The notes under the pieces were generated by a model. The model was not told the DNA's origin. It worked only from the letters and a program-made list of their open reading frames with translations, and searched no databases. A stretch of 64,000 nt of DNA, taken from positions 4,030,001-4,094,000 of the forward strand of contig NZ_CP126981.1 of assembly GCF_030252325.1 (NCBI RefSeq), read 5' to 3'. This document shows, piece by piece, positions 42,418 to 50,219 of the stretch. Numbering within the stretch: position 1 is the first letter of the stretch; every line of letters begins with the position of its first letter. Made by a program: the position numbers and the translations under genes. The stretch is from Candidatus Mycobacterium wuenschmannii (lineage in GTDB: Bacteria > Actinomycetota > Actinomycetes > Mycobacteriales > Mycobacteriaceae).

Positions 42418-43044
42418 ATGGCCGGTGGTACCAAGCGGTTGCCGCGTGCTGTCCGGGAGCAGCAGATGCTCGACGCCGCGGTCGAAATGTTCTCCATCAA
42501 CGGCTATCACGACACCTCGATGGACGTCATCGCCGCCAAGGCCGAGATCTCCAAGCCGATGCTCTATCTCTACTACGGCTCCAAAGAAGAGCTGTTCGGC
42601 GCGTGCCTGGACCGCGAGCTGGCGCGGTTCATCGACGGCGTGCGCGAGGACATCGACCTCGACCAGAGCCCGCGAGACCTGTTGCACAACACAATCGTGG
42701 CGTTCATGCGCTACATCGACGCCAACCGCGCGTCGTGGATCGTGATGTACGCGCAGGCGACCAACTCCCAGGCCTTTGCGCACACCGTGCGCGAGGGCCG
42801 CGAACGCATCATCACGCTGGTGGTCCGGGTGCTGCAGGCCGGGACGCGAAACCCGGAGCCGGACACCGACTTCGAAATGGTCGCCGCCGCGTTGGTGGGC
42901 GCGGGTGAGGCGATCGCGACGCGACTCAGCACCGGTGACACCGACGTCGACGGCGCGGCCGAGGTGATGATCAACCTGTTCTGGCGCGGCCTCAAGGGCA
43001 AGCCGAGCGACAAGGACGCCGAGCCCGTCGCCGAATCCGACTAG
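42418..43044 (+). CDS. TetR-family regulator (Rv0238-like)
   Basis: 208 residues, typical TetR: EQQMLDAAVEMFSINGYHDTSM, AAKAEISKPMLYLYYGSKEEL, then a helical ligand domain. GAGAAGGGG stands before the ATG. Its upstream region holds TTACTC at 42381-42386, a half-site identical to the arm of the palindrome between fabG4 and fadA2 (46519-46534). It may therefore control the nearby htdX-fabG4/fadA2/fadE5 genes, though this is an inference. The CLC gene begins two bases after its stop, so they are co-transcribed. Confidence 0.88.
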   Translation: MAGGTKRLPRAVREQQMLDAAVEMFSINGYHDTSMDVIAAKAEISKPMLYLYYGSKEELFGACLDRELARFIDGVREDIDLDQSPRDLLHNTIVAFMRYIDANRASWIVMYAQATNSQAFAHTVREGRERIITLVVRVLQAGTRNPEPDTDFEMVAAALVGAGEAIATRLSTGDTDVDGAAEVMINLFWRGLKGKPSDKDAEPVAESD

Positions 43045-43046
43045 TC

Positions 43047-44273
43047 GTGACGCGCAGCCGCAACGCTGACTTCTACTGTGCGGTGGTGATTGTCGGGCTG
43101 TTGGCCGGCTGCGCCGGTTTAGCGACGACGTTCCTATTGCGCTCGATCGAGCACCTCACCTACCACTACACGTTCGGATCGCTGCTGGAGGGCGTCACGG
43201 CGAGCAGCCCCGTCCGCCAGGCTGTCGGCCCGACGATCGGCGGCGCGCTCGCCGGGTTGGGCTGGTGGATCCTGCGGTCCCGGACCGAGGTGGCCCCGCT
43301 GGCGGCGGCGGTGGCGCATCGCGATCGGATTCGGTTGCTGCCCTTTACTTTCGATGCCGCTCTGCAGGTGCTGGTCGTCGGCTCCGGTGCGTCGCTGGGT
43401 CGGGAGGTCGCCCCTCGTCAATTCGCCGTGGCGCTGAGCAACCTGGTCATCGGCTGGGTCAAACGACTCTCCGAACGTGACCGCGAAATACTGCTGGCAT
43501 GCGCGGCGGGCGCGGGACTGGGGGCGGTCTATGCGGTGCCGCTCGGGGGCGCGGTGTTCACCCTGCGAATCATGTTGAAGACGTGGCGTCCTCGCGCGAT
43601 AGGCGCCGCGCTGATCACCTCGAGCCTGGCTGTGTCGGTGTCGTCGTTCATCACTCACGATCAGCCGAACCTGCACTGGCCCGATCCCGATGTGTCCTAC
43701 CGGCTGATCGGCTACGCGCTGGCACTGGCGCCGCTGTCGCTGTTGGTCGGGTTGCTGTTCAACCGGCTCATGGGCTGGGCCGGGCAGCGCGACGTGCCCA
43801 AGTCGTGGCTGCTGATCCCCGGTATCGCCGCCGCCGGACTGCTGGTGGGGGTGTGCTCCCACTGGTGGCCCGAGCTACCCGGCAACGGCCGATCGATCCT
43901 CAACGTCATCCTGGCCGGCGGCATGACCCTGAACACCGCGGCGATCGTGCTGGTACTCAAACTCGTTGTGACAGCTGCGTTTCTGCGGGTCGGCGCGCGG
44001 GGCGGGCTGTTCACCCCGGCGCTGGCGACCGGTGCGGCTGCCGGGACACTGTTCGTGCTGACGATCAACGCGATCGCCGGGACGCACTACGGCGTGCCGG
44101 CGGTCGCGCTGGCCGGTTCGGCCGGGGTGCTGGCCATCACCCAGAACGCGCCGCTGTGGGCGGCGATCTTCGTCTGGGAACTGGCCAGACCCCCGTTATG
44201 GCTGCTGCTCGTCTTCCTGGTGGCCGCGCTCAGCACCTACGGACTACGGAAGATGTTGTTGCGCAACGGCTAG
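43047..44273 (+). CDS. Divergent CLC-family chloride channel/transporter
   Basis: 408 residues with about ten membrane helices. The CLC core is recognisable: GSGASLGREVAPRQ corresponds to the GREGP gate region and keeps the gating Glu, ACAAGAGLGAVYAVPLGGA follows, and GARGGLFTPALATG is the GxFxP loop. The first selectivity motif (GSGIP) is not recognisable at its expected place, and GREGP reads GREVAP. Transport specificity may therefore differ from ordinary chloride/proton antiporters. It starts with GTG at 43047, directly after the TetR gene. M. tuberculosis has a toxin-antitoxin pair at this position. The stop overlaps convergent htdX by four bases. Confidence 0.82.
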   Translation: MTRSRNADFYCAVVIVGLLAGCAGLATTFLLRSIEHLTYHYTFGSLLEGVTASSPVRQAVGPTIGGALAGLGWWILRSRTEVAPLAAAVAHRDRIRLLPFTFDAALQVLVVGSGASLGREVAPRQFAVALSNLVIGWVKRLSERDREILLACAAGAGLGAVYAVPLGGAVFTLRIMLKTWRPRAIGAALITSSLAVSVSSFITHDQPNLHWPDPDVSYRLIGYALALAPLSLLVGLLFNRLMGWAGQRDVPKSWLLIPGIAAAGLLVGVCSHWWPELPGNGRSILNVILAGGMTLNTAAIVLVLKLVVTAAFLRVGARGGLFTPALATGAAAGTLFVLTINAIAGTHYGVPAVALAGSAGVLAITQNAPLWAAIFVWELARPPLWLLLVFLVAALSTYGLRKMLLRNG

Positions 44274-45115
44274 AGCGCCCGCAGCGTCCCGGTCAAGTGT
44301 GGGTAGCCCTTGGCGAGGTTGCGCAGGCTGAGGTCCCAGCCGTCGGGGCCGTGGTCGACGTAGAGGCCGGCGCTGGCCGGCAGTAACACCGGCTTGCCGA
44401 ACCGCACCGAGTACGTCACCGCGTCGGGCAGGGCGGCCTCCAGGTTGGCCAGTACCGCTGCCGCGCTGAACATTCCGTGCGCAATCGCGGTGGGAAAGCC
44501 GAACAGCTTCGCGCCGACCGAGCTGGTGTGGATCGGATTGTGGTCGCCACCGACCGCGGCGTACCGCCGGATCTGCCCGGGGCTGATGCGCAGAATCGCG
44601 TTGGGCGGCGGCAACTTCGGCTGCTTCTGCGGCGGCTGCTTGGGCTCGCCGGACAGGCTGGTGCGCTGCTGGTGCAGGAAGGTGGTGACCTGATGCCAGG
44701 CCACCTCGTTACCCACGCTGATATCGGTGAGTATGTCGACCAGCAGGCCTTTGCGGTGTTCGCGCAGGTTCTCCGCGTGCACCGCGATGTTCACCGTGTC
44801 CGTCGTGCGGATCGGCCGGTACTGGGTGATCTCGTTCTCGATGTGCACGGAACCCATTGCGGCGAACGGGAAGTCGAACCCGGACACCAGCGACATCACG
44901 GCGGGAAAGGCCAGCGCGAACGGGTAGGTCAGTGGCACCGCGTCGGCGTAACGAAGGCCGGTGACCTCCGCGTACTCGGCGACGTTGGCGCGGTCGATCG
45001 GGAGTTCGTCGACGCTGACCGTCCGGCCGGGCAACTGACTGCCGCGGGGCACGAACGGCAGCGCACCCGCCGCCGCCCGCAGCATGTTCCTCAAGCCGCT
45101 TGGCTGCTCAGCCAC
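44270..45115 (-). CDS. htdX: 3-hydroxyacyl-thioester dehydratase HtdX
   Basis: 281 residues, double hot-dog MaoC-type dehydratase that removes water from 3-hydroxyacyl-CoA or -ACP. The hydratase-2 motif is complete: GDHNPIHTSSVGAKLFGFPTAIAHG, giving the catalytic Asp and His. Length and position equal Rv0241c. It is the last gene of a minus-strand pair, with fabG4 stopping two bases before its ATG, so ketoreductase and dehydratase are made together. The two enzymes catalyse consecutive steps and may work on long acyl chains alongside FadA2 and FadE5. Confidence 0.92.
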   Translation of the reverse strand: MAEQPSGLRNMLRAAAGALPFVPRGSQLPGRTVSVDELPIDRANVAEYAEVTGLRYADAVPLTYPFALAFPAVMSLVSGFDFPFAAMGSVHIENEITQYRPIRTTDTVNIAVHAENLREHRKGLLVDILTDISVGNEVAWHQVTTFLHQQRTSLSGEPKQPPQKQPKLPPPNAILRISPGQIRRYAAVGGDHNPIHTSSVGAKLFGFPTAIAHGMFSAAAVLANLEAALPDAVTYSVRFGKPVLLPASAGLYVDHGPDGWDLSLRNLAKGYPHLTGTLRAL

Positions 45116-45116
45116 G

Positions 45117-46469
45117 TCAGGCCCCCAACATGGCTTGGCCGCACACGCGAATCGTGTTGCCGGTCACGGCGTTCGAGGCGGGGCTGGCGAAGTAGGCGAT
45201 GGCCTCGGCCACGTCGACCGGCTGGCCGCCCTGATACAGCGAGTTCAGCCGACGGCCCACCTCGCGGGTGGCCAGCGGGATCGCCTCGGTCATCTTGGTC
45301 TCGATGAAGCCGGGGGCGATCGCGTTGATCGTCACGCCGTGCTCGGCCAGCTTCGGGGCCAGCGCCTCGGTGAGCCCGATCATGCCGGCTTTGGTGGTGG
45401 CGTAGTTGGTCTGCCCGCGGTTGCCCGCGATGCCCGCCATCGACGACAGCCCGATCACGCGGCCGCCTTCCCCGATGCTGCCGTTGTCGACCAGGCCTTC
45501 GGTAAGGCGGTGCGGCGCAAGCAGGTTGACGGCGAGCACCGAGTTCCAACGCGAGTCGTCCATGTTCGCCAGCAGCTTGTCGCGGGTGATGCCGGCGTTG
45601 TTGACCAGGATGTCCGCGTGGCCGTTGTAGTGGTCGCGCAGATGCTCGGTGATCTTCTCGACCGCGTCGGGGGCGGTGACGTCGAGCGCCAGCGCCGTGC
45701 CGCCGATCCGGCTCGCGGTCTCGGTCAGCGCGTCGGTGGCGGACTCGACGTCGATCGCCACCACCCGGGCTCCGTCACGCGCGAACACCTCGGCGATGGT
45801 CGCGCCGATGCCGCGCGCTGCACCGGTCACGATGCCGACCTTGCCGTCGAGCGGGCGGTCCCAGTCCTTGACCGGCGTCGAGTCGGCCGGCCCGACGCGG
45901 AACACCTGCCCGTCCACGTAGGCCGACTTGGCCGATAGCAGGAATCGCAGGGTGGACTCGATGCCGGTCGCGGCGGGCTTCGCGTCGGGGGACAGGTAGA
46001 CCAGCGACACGGTCGCACCGCGCTGCAATTCCTTACCGAGCGACCGGGTGAAGCCCTCCAGCGAACGCTGCGCGATCCACTCGTCGGCGCTCTCGGCGTC
46101 CTCGGGGGTGGTGCCGATGACGACGACGCGGCCCGAGTGGCCCAGGTTGCGCAGCAGCGGCGTGAAGAACTCGTGCAGGGCGGTCAACTGGGTCGGGTTG
46201 GTGATCCCGGTGGCGTCGAACACCAGCCCACCGAACGAATCCGCCCACCGGCCGCCGAGGTTGGCGCCCACCACGTCGTAGTCGGCTTCCAGTGCGGCAC
46301 GCAGTGGCTCGACGACGCGGCCCTCGCCGCCGATCAGCAACGACCCGGCCAGCGGCTGCTCACCTGCCCGATACCGCCGCAGCTTCTCGGGCTGCGGGAC
46401 GCCAAGTTGCTTGGCGAGAAACGCACCGGGCCCGGAGTTGACGACTTGGGAGAATAGATCGGGTGCCAC
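45117..46469 (-). CDS. fabG4: FabG4, high-molecular-weight beta-ketoacyl reductase
   Basis: About 450 residues: an N-terminal flavodoxin-like domain ([17 protein letters not shown] onward) fused to a C-terminal short-chain reductase. The reductase has [15 protein letters not shown] for cofactor binding, NNAGITRD, and the Ser-Tyr-Lys triad ([18 protein letters not shown]). The family is NADH-dependent and reduces 3-oxoacyl-CoA/ACP. The frame starts at ATG 46484, but GGAAGG lies inside it seven bases before the GTG at 46469, which also fits the known N-terminus; I use the GTG. It is divergent from fadA2, with a 16-bp palindrome between them. Confidence 0.92.
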   Translation of the reverse strand: MAPDLFSQVVNSGPGAFLAKQLGVPQPEKLRRYRAGEQPLAGSLLIGGEGRVVEPLRAALEADYDVVGANLGGRWADSFGGLVFDATGITNPTQLTALHEFFTPLLRNLGHSGRVVVIGTTPEDAESADEWIAQRSLEGFTRSLGKELQRGATVSLVYLSPDAKPAATGIESTLRFLLSAKSAYVDGQVFRVGPADSTPVKDWDRPLDGKVGIVTGAARGIGATIAEVFARDGARVVAIDVESATDALTETASRIGGTALALDVTAPDAVEKITEHLRDHYNGHADILVNNAGITRDKLLANMDDSRWNSVLAVNLLAPHRLTEGLVDNGSIGEGGRVIGLSSMAGIAGNRGQTNYATTKAGMIGLTEALAPKLAEHGVTINAIAPGFIETKMTEAIPLATREVGRRLNSLYQGGQPVDVAEAIAYFASPASNAVTGNTIRVCGQAMLGA

Positions 46470-46518
46470 TGGGTTGCCTTCCATGCTGTCGGGTATCTGT
46501 ACGGTAGTCGAGAGCTAA

Positions 46519-46534
46519 CTTACTCCAGAGTAAG
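46519..46534. promoter_or_regulatory. Palindromic operator between fabG4 and fadA2
   Basis: CTTACTC-CA-GAGTAAG has perfect 7-bp arms. A TAGTAT at 46544-46549 is a good -10 for fadA2, so the palindrome covers the -35 area and a bound repressor would block it. It shares the TTAC-N6-GTAA form with the site in the fadE5 promoter (50092-50105). Confidence 0.7.
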
Positions 46535-46590
46535 AACAGTGGGTAGTATGGCTCCCAACACCGGATAACCATCAATTGACGGAGATAAGC

Positions 46591-47937
46591 GTGCCCTCTC
46601 AAAGCACCTCAGCCGACAGCACCTCGGCAAGTTCCCAGGCGACTGCCGCCAAGCGACGGGTCGCGGTCCTGGGTGGCAACCGGATCCCGTTCGCGCGGTC
46701 GGACCGGGCCTACGCCCAGGCGTCCAACCAGGACATGTTCACCGCGGCCCTCGGCGGTCTGGTCGACCGGTTCAACCTGTCCGGCGAGCGCCTCGGCGCG
46801 GTCATCGGCGGCGCCGTGCTCAAGCACAGCCGCGACTTCAACCTGGTACGTGAGTCAGTCCTCGGCTCCGCGCTGTCGTCCTATACGCCGGCGTTCGATC
46901 TGCAGCAGGCCTGTGGGACCGGTCTGCAGGCGGCGATCGCGGCCGCCGACGGCATCGCCTCCGGGCGGTATGAAGTGGCGGCGGCAGGAGGCGTCGATAC
47001 CACCTCCGACGCCCCGATCGCCCTGGGCAACAACCTGCGGCACACCCTGCTCGGGTTGCGGCGCGCCAAGTCGAACGTCGACCGGTTGAAGCTCGTCGGC
47101 AAGCTGCCCGCCAGCCTCGGCGTGGAGATTCCGGTGAACAGCGAGCCGCGCACCGGCATGTCGATGGGTGAGCATGCCGCCGTCACCGCAAAGCAGATGG
47201 GCGTCAAGCGGGTGGACCAGGACGCGCTGGCTGCGGCGAGCCACCAGAAAATGGCGGCGGCGTACGACCGGGGCTTCTTCGACGACCTGATCACCCCGTT
47301 CCTGGGCCTGTACCGCGACGACAACCTGCGACCGGACTCGTCGGCGGAGAAGCTGGCCAAGCTCAAGCCGGTGTTCGGGGTGAAGGCCGGCGACGCGACC
47401 ATGACCGCGGGCAATTCGACGCCATTGACCGACGGCGCCTCGGTGGCGTTGCTGTCCACGGACGAGTGGGCCACCGAGCACGGGCACCAGCCGCTGGCCT
47501 ACCTCGTCGACGCCGAGACCGCGGCGGTGGACTACGTCAACGGCGCCGACGGCCTGCTGATGGCCCCGACGTATGCGGTGCCGCGGCTGCTCGCCCGCAA
47601 CGGGCTCACCCTGCAGGACTTCGACTTCTACGAGATCCACGAGGCCTTCGCGTCCGTCGTGCTGGCGACGCTGGCGGCGTGGGAGTCCGAGGAGTACTGC
47701 AAGGAGCGCCTCGGCCTCGATGCCGCCCTCGGGTCCATCGACCGGTCCAAGCTGAACGTGAACGGCTCGTCGCTGGCGGCCGGGCACCCGTTCGCGGCCA
47801 CCGGCGGCCGGATTCTGGCGCAGCTGGCCAAGCAACTGCACGAGGCGAAGGCCGCCAACGGCGGTAAGCCGGTACGTGGGTTGATCTCGATCTGCGCGGC
47901 CGGCGGGCAAGGCGTCGCCGCCATTCTCGAGGCCTGA
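46591..47937 (+). CDS. fadA2: Acetyl-CoA acyltransferase FadA2 (thiolase)
   Basis: 448-residue thiolase that cleaves 3-ketoacyl-CoA with CoA, the last step of beta-oxidation. The acylated Cys is in LQQACGTGLQA near residue 110, the catalytic His in GHPFAATGGR, and the second Cys in ISICAAGGQG. An N-terminal Ser/Thr-rich segment of about 20 residues precedes the fold. GGAG six bases before the GTG at 46591 decides the start over a TTG at 46576. It is divergent from fabG4 under a shared palindrome and followed by the F6 sRNA locus and convergent fadE5, as in Rv0242c-Rv0244c. Confidence 0.93.
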   Translation: MPSQSTSADSTSASSQATAAKRRVAVLGGNRIPFARSDRAYAQASNQDMFTAALGGLVDRFNLSGERLGAVIGGAVLKHSRDFNLVRESVLGSALSSYTPAFDLQQACGTGLQAAIAAADGIASGRYEVAAAGGVDTTSDAPIALGNNLRHTLLGLRRAKSNVDRLKLVGKLPASLGVEIPVNSEPRTGMSMGEHAAVTAKQMGVKRVDQDALAAASHQKMAAAYDRGFFDDLITPFLGLYRDDNLRPDSSAEKLAKLKPVFGVKAGDATMTAGNSTPLTDGASVALLSTDEWATEHGHQPLAYLVDAETAAVDYVNGADGLLMAPTYAVPRLLARNGLTLQDFDFYEIHEAFASVVLATLAAWESEEYCKERLGLDAALGSIDRSKLNVNGSSLAAGHPFAATGGRILAQLAKQLHEAKAANGGKPVRGLISICAAGGQGVAAILEA

Positions 47938-47941
47938 TAGG

Positions 47942-47960
47942 CGCGGCTCCGGCCGCGTTT
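47942..47960 (+). terminator. fadA2 terminator hairpin
   Basis: CGCGGC (47942-47947) and GCCGCG (47952-47957) form a 6-bp stem with a TCCG loop, followed by TTT. It begins five bases after the fadA2 stop and its right arm touches the -35 of the downstream SigF-type promoter. Confidence 0.6.
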
Positions 47961-47981
47961 AACACCGTTAACTCAAGGGTA
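47956..47981 (+). promoter_or_regulatory. SigF-type promoter of the F6 sRNA
   Basis: CGTTT at 47956-47960 (consensus GGTTT), a 16-bp spacer, then a perfect GGGTA at 47977-47981. This is the mycobacterial SigF promoter layout. It points into the gene-free region between fadA2 and fadE5, where the SigF-dependent sRNA F6 lies in M. tuberculosis. TTAAC-ACC-GTTAA in the spacer is a further small palindrome. Confidence 0.75.
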
Positions 47982-47988
47982 GCCATCG

Positions 47989-48131
47989 ACTCGGATAGCT
48001 CCGTGTTGTCGTCCGACCCCCGACCCGATGGCAGCGCGGGGCGTCCCCCGATCGGTGCATTGCCTGCGCGCAGGAGTCAGGCCGATACCGGGGCCGCCAC
48101 GGAATGAGGGGATCCCGCGGCGGCCCCTTTC
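47989..48131 (+). ncRNA. F6: F6 small regulatory RNA (SigF-dependent)
   Basis: The transcript should begin seven or eight bases after GGGTA, near 47989, and end after the GC hairpin at 48090-48127 with TTT. The 5' part has C-rich loops (GACCCCCGACCC and CGTCCCCCGATC) of the kind used as pairing seeds by mycobacterial sRNAs. Identity rests on location (fadA2-fadE5 gap), promoter and structure; F6 is known to be SigF-driven and to affect stress and dormancy genes. Exact ends are estimates and there is no protein-coding frame of note in it. Confidence 0.75.
48090..48127 (+). terminator. Terminator of the F6 sRNA
   Basis: GGGGCCGCC (48090-48098) pairs perfectly with GGCGGCCCC (48119-48127), and TTTCG follows. 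It reads as an intrinsic terminator for the rightward sRNA transcript. Confidence 0.7.
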
Positions 48132-48152
48132 GTGTATCGAATCCGGTAAAGC

Positions 48153-48188
48153 AAAACCCCCCGTCTCCAATCGGAGAGCGGGGGGTTT
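48153..48188. terminator. Bidirectional intrinsic terminator after fadE5
   Basis: AAACCCCCC (48154-48162) pairs with GGGGGGTTT (48180-48188), with CTCC/GGAG continuing the stem and an AATC loop. A-rich and T-rich flanks on both sides make it the clearest intrinsic terminator in the window. It ends fadE5 leftward and backs up F6 rightward. Confidence 0.88.
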
Positions 48189-48205
48189 CGCCGTTTAACT
48201 CAGAC

Positions 48206-50041
48206 TCAGAACGCGGCCTCGTCGAGCTCCATGACCTCGTTGTCGAGTGTGTCCAGCACGGTGCGGGTGCTGGTCAGCAGCGGCAGGAAGTTCTTCGCAA
48301 AGAACGACGCCACGGCGATCTTGCCCTCGTAGTACGAACGGTCGGAGTCGCTGCAACCGGCGTCCAGCGCTTCCAGGGCTACCGCGGCCTGACGCTGCAG
48401 CAGCCAGCCGAGCACCAGGTCGCCGACGCTCATCAGGAAGCGCACGGAACCCAGGCCGACCTTGTAGATGCTCGAGATGTCATCCTGAGCGGCCATCAGG
48501 TAGCCGGTCAGCGTCGCGGCCATCGCCTGGACGTCGGCCAGCGCGGTGGACAGCAGCGCCCGCTCGGCCTTCAGGCGGCCGTTGCCGGACTCGTTCTTGA
48601 TGAACTCCTCGATCTGCCCGGACACGTGGGCCAGCGCAACACCCTTGTCGCGGACGATCTTCCGGAAGAAGAAGTCCTGCGCCTGGATGGCCGTGGTGCC
48701 CTCGTAGAGCGAGTCGATCTTGGCGTCACGGATGTACTGCTCGATCGGGTAGTCCTGCAGGAAGCCGGACCCACCGAAGGTCTGCAGGCTCTCGGTGAGC
48801 TTGGCGTATGCCTGCTCGGAGCCGACGCCCTTGACGATCGGGAGCATCAGGTCGTTGACCTTGACCGCCAGGTCGGCGTCCACGCCGTGCAGCGCCTTGG
48901 CCACGGCCGCGTCCTGGTAGGTCGCGGTGTAGAGGTACAGCGCACGCAGACCCTCGGCGTAGGCCTTCTGGGTCATCAGGCTGCGACGCACGTCCGGGTG
49001 GTGGGTGATGGTCACCCGCGGAGCGGTCTTGTCGGTCATCTGGGTGAGGTCGGCACCCTGCACGCGCTCCTTGGCGTACGCCAGCGCGTTCAGGTAACCG
49101 GTCGACAGCGTCGCGATGGCCTTGGTGCCGACCAGCATGCGCGCGTTCTCGATGACCTCGAACATCTGCGCAATACCGTTGTGCACCTCGCCGACGAGCC
49201 AGCCCTTGGCCGGTACGTCGTGCTGGCCGAAGGTGAGCTCACAGGTCGCGGAGACCTTGAGGCCCATCTTGTGCTCGACGTTGGTGACGAAGACGCCGTT
49301 GCGCTCGCCCAGCTCGCCGGTCTCGAAGTCGAAGTGGAACTTCGGCACGAAGAACAGCGACAGGCCCTTGGTGCCGGGGCCGGCGCCCTCGGGGCGGGCC
49401 AGCACCAGGTGGAAGATGTTCTCGAACATGTCGTCGGAGTCACCCGAGGTGATGAAGCGCTTCACCCCGTCGATGTGCCACGAGCCGTCGTCCTGCTGGA
49501 TGGCCTTGGTGCGGCCGGCGCCGACGTCCGAACCGGCGTCCGGCTCGGTGAGCACCATGGTGGAGCCCCAGCCGCGCTCGGCGGCGATGACGGCCCACTT
49601 CTTCTGCTCTTCGGTGGCCAGGTTGTAGAAGATCTGCGCGAATCCCGCACCGCCGGCGTACATCCAGACGGCGGGGTTGGCGCCGAGCAGGTGCTCGTGC
49701 AGCGCCCACAGCATGGCCTTGGGCATCGGCATGCCGCCGAGCTCCTCGTCCAGGCCGACCTTGTCCCAACCACCTTCGATGACGGCGGCCACCGATGCCT
49801 TGAAGCTGTCGGGCAGCGTCACGGTGTGCGTCTCGGGGTCGAAGACCGGCGGGTTGCGGTCCCCCTCGACGAAGGAGTCGGCGACAGGCCCTTCGGCCAG
49901 TCGGCTCATCTCCGTCAGCATTTCGCGGGCGGTGTCGGCGTCCAGGTCGCTGTAGTCGCCTTCGCCGAACACCTTGTCAACGCCAAGAACCTCGAACAGG
50001 TTGAACGCCTGATCGCGGACGTTGCTCTTATAGTGGCTCAC
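48206..50041 (-). CDS. fadE5: Acyl-CoA dehydrogenase FadE5 (paralogue 3 of 3)
   Basis: 611 residues, identical in length to Rv0244c FadE5, a broad-range acyl-CoA dehydrogenase. [18 protein letters not shown] and [19 protein letters not shown] are intact, with Glu447 as base. The GTG at 50041 ([16 protein letters not shown]) has GAGGAGGAACCA upstream. Two operator-like palindromes and a 10-bp direct repeat lie in its promoter, one of them matching the fabG4-fadA2 palindrome, so these beta-oxidation genes are probably controlled together. Of the three paralogues in the window this one has the syntenic position of fadE5. Confidence 0.94.
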   Translation of the reverse strand: MSHYKSNVRDQAFNLFEVLGVDKVFGEGDYSDLDADTAREMLTEMSRLAEGPVADSFVEGDRNPPVFDPETHTVTLPDSFKASVAAVIEGGWDKVGLDEELGGMPMPKAMLWALHEHLLGANPAVWMYAGGAGFAQIFYNLATEEQKKWAVIAAERGWGSTMVLTEPDAGSDVGAGRTKAIQQDDGSWHIDGVKRFITSGDSDDMFENIFHLVLARPEGAGPGTKGLSLFFVPKFHFDFETGELGERNGVFVTNVEHKMGLKVSATCELTFGQHDVPAKGWLVGEVHNGIAQMFEVIENARMLVGTKAIATLSTGYLNALAYAKERVQGADLTQMTDKTAPRVTITHHPDVRRSLMTQKAYAEGLRALYLYTATYQDAAVAKALHGVDADLAVKVNDLMLPIVKGVGSEQAYAKLTESLQTFGGSGFLQDYPIEQYIRDAKIDSLYEGTTAIQAQDFFFRKIVRDKGVALAHVSGQIEEFIKNESGNGRLKAERALLSTALADVQAMAATLTGYLMAAQDDISSIYKVGLGSVRFLMSVGDLVLGWLLQRQAAVALEALDAGCSDSDRSYYEGKIAVASFFAKNFLPLLTSTRTVLDTLDNEVMELDEAAF

Positions 50042-50084
50042 TGGTTCCTCCTCGATGAGAACGCCACTTCAGGTTGGGTACTTG

Positions 50085-50132
50085 GGCTAAGTTACCCACC
50101 AGTAACACGGCTAAGTTATACCGATCGGTAAC
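50085..50132 (-). promoter_or_regulatory. fadE5 promoter with two palindromes and a direct repeat
   Basis: GTTAC-N6-GTAAC at 50091-50106 has the TTAC-N6-GTAA form of the fabG4-fadA2 site. TACCGATCGGTA at 50119-50130 is a perfect 12-bp palindrome inside GTTATACCGATCGGTAAC. GGCTAAGTTA is repeated directly at 50085 and 50109, 24 bp apart. On the minus strand TATAAC in this segment can act as the -10. Two different repressors, or one dimer pair, could bind here. Confidence 0.6.
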
Positions 50133-50219
50133 CCCGCGCAAGCGACTGTGAGCTAAATTTCAACCAACCAGTTGGCCTCTCGCTGACCCGGACGGTGGCA
50201 TAGCCGCTCACCTGCGACG

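Noticed and set aside
48104..50131. 675-codon plus-strand frame opposite fadE5
   Set aside because: Antisense shadow of an unmistakable acyl-CoA dehydrogenase, and it would run through two terminators.
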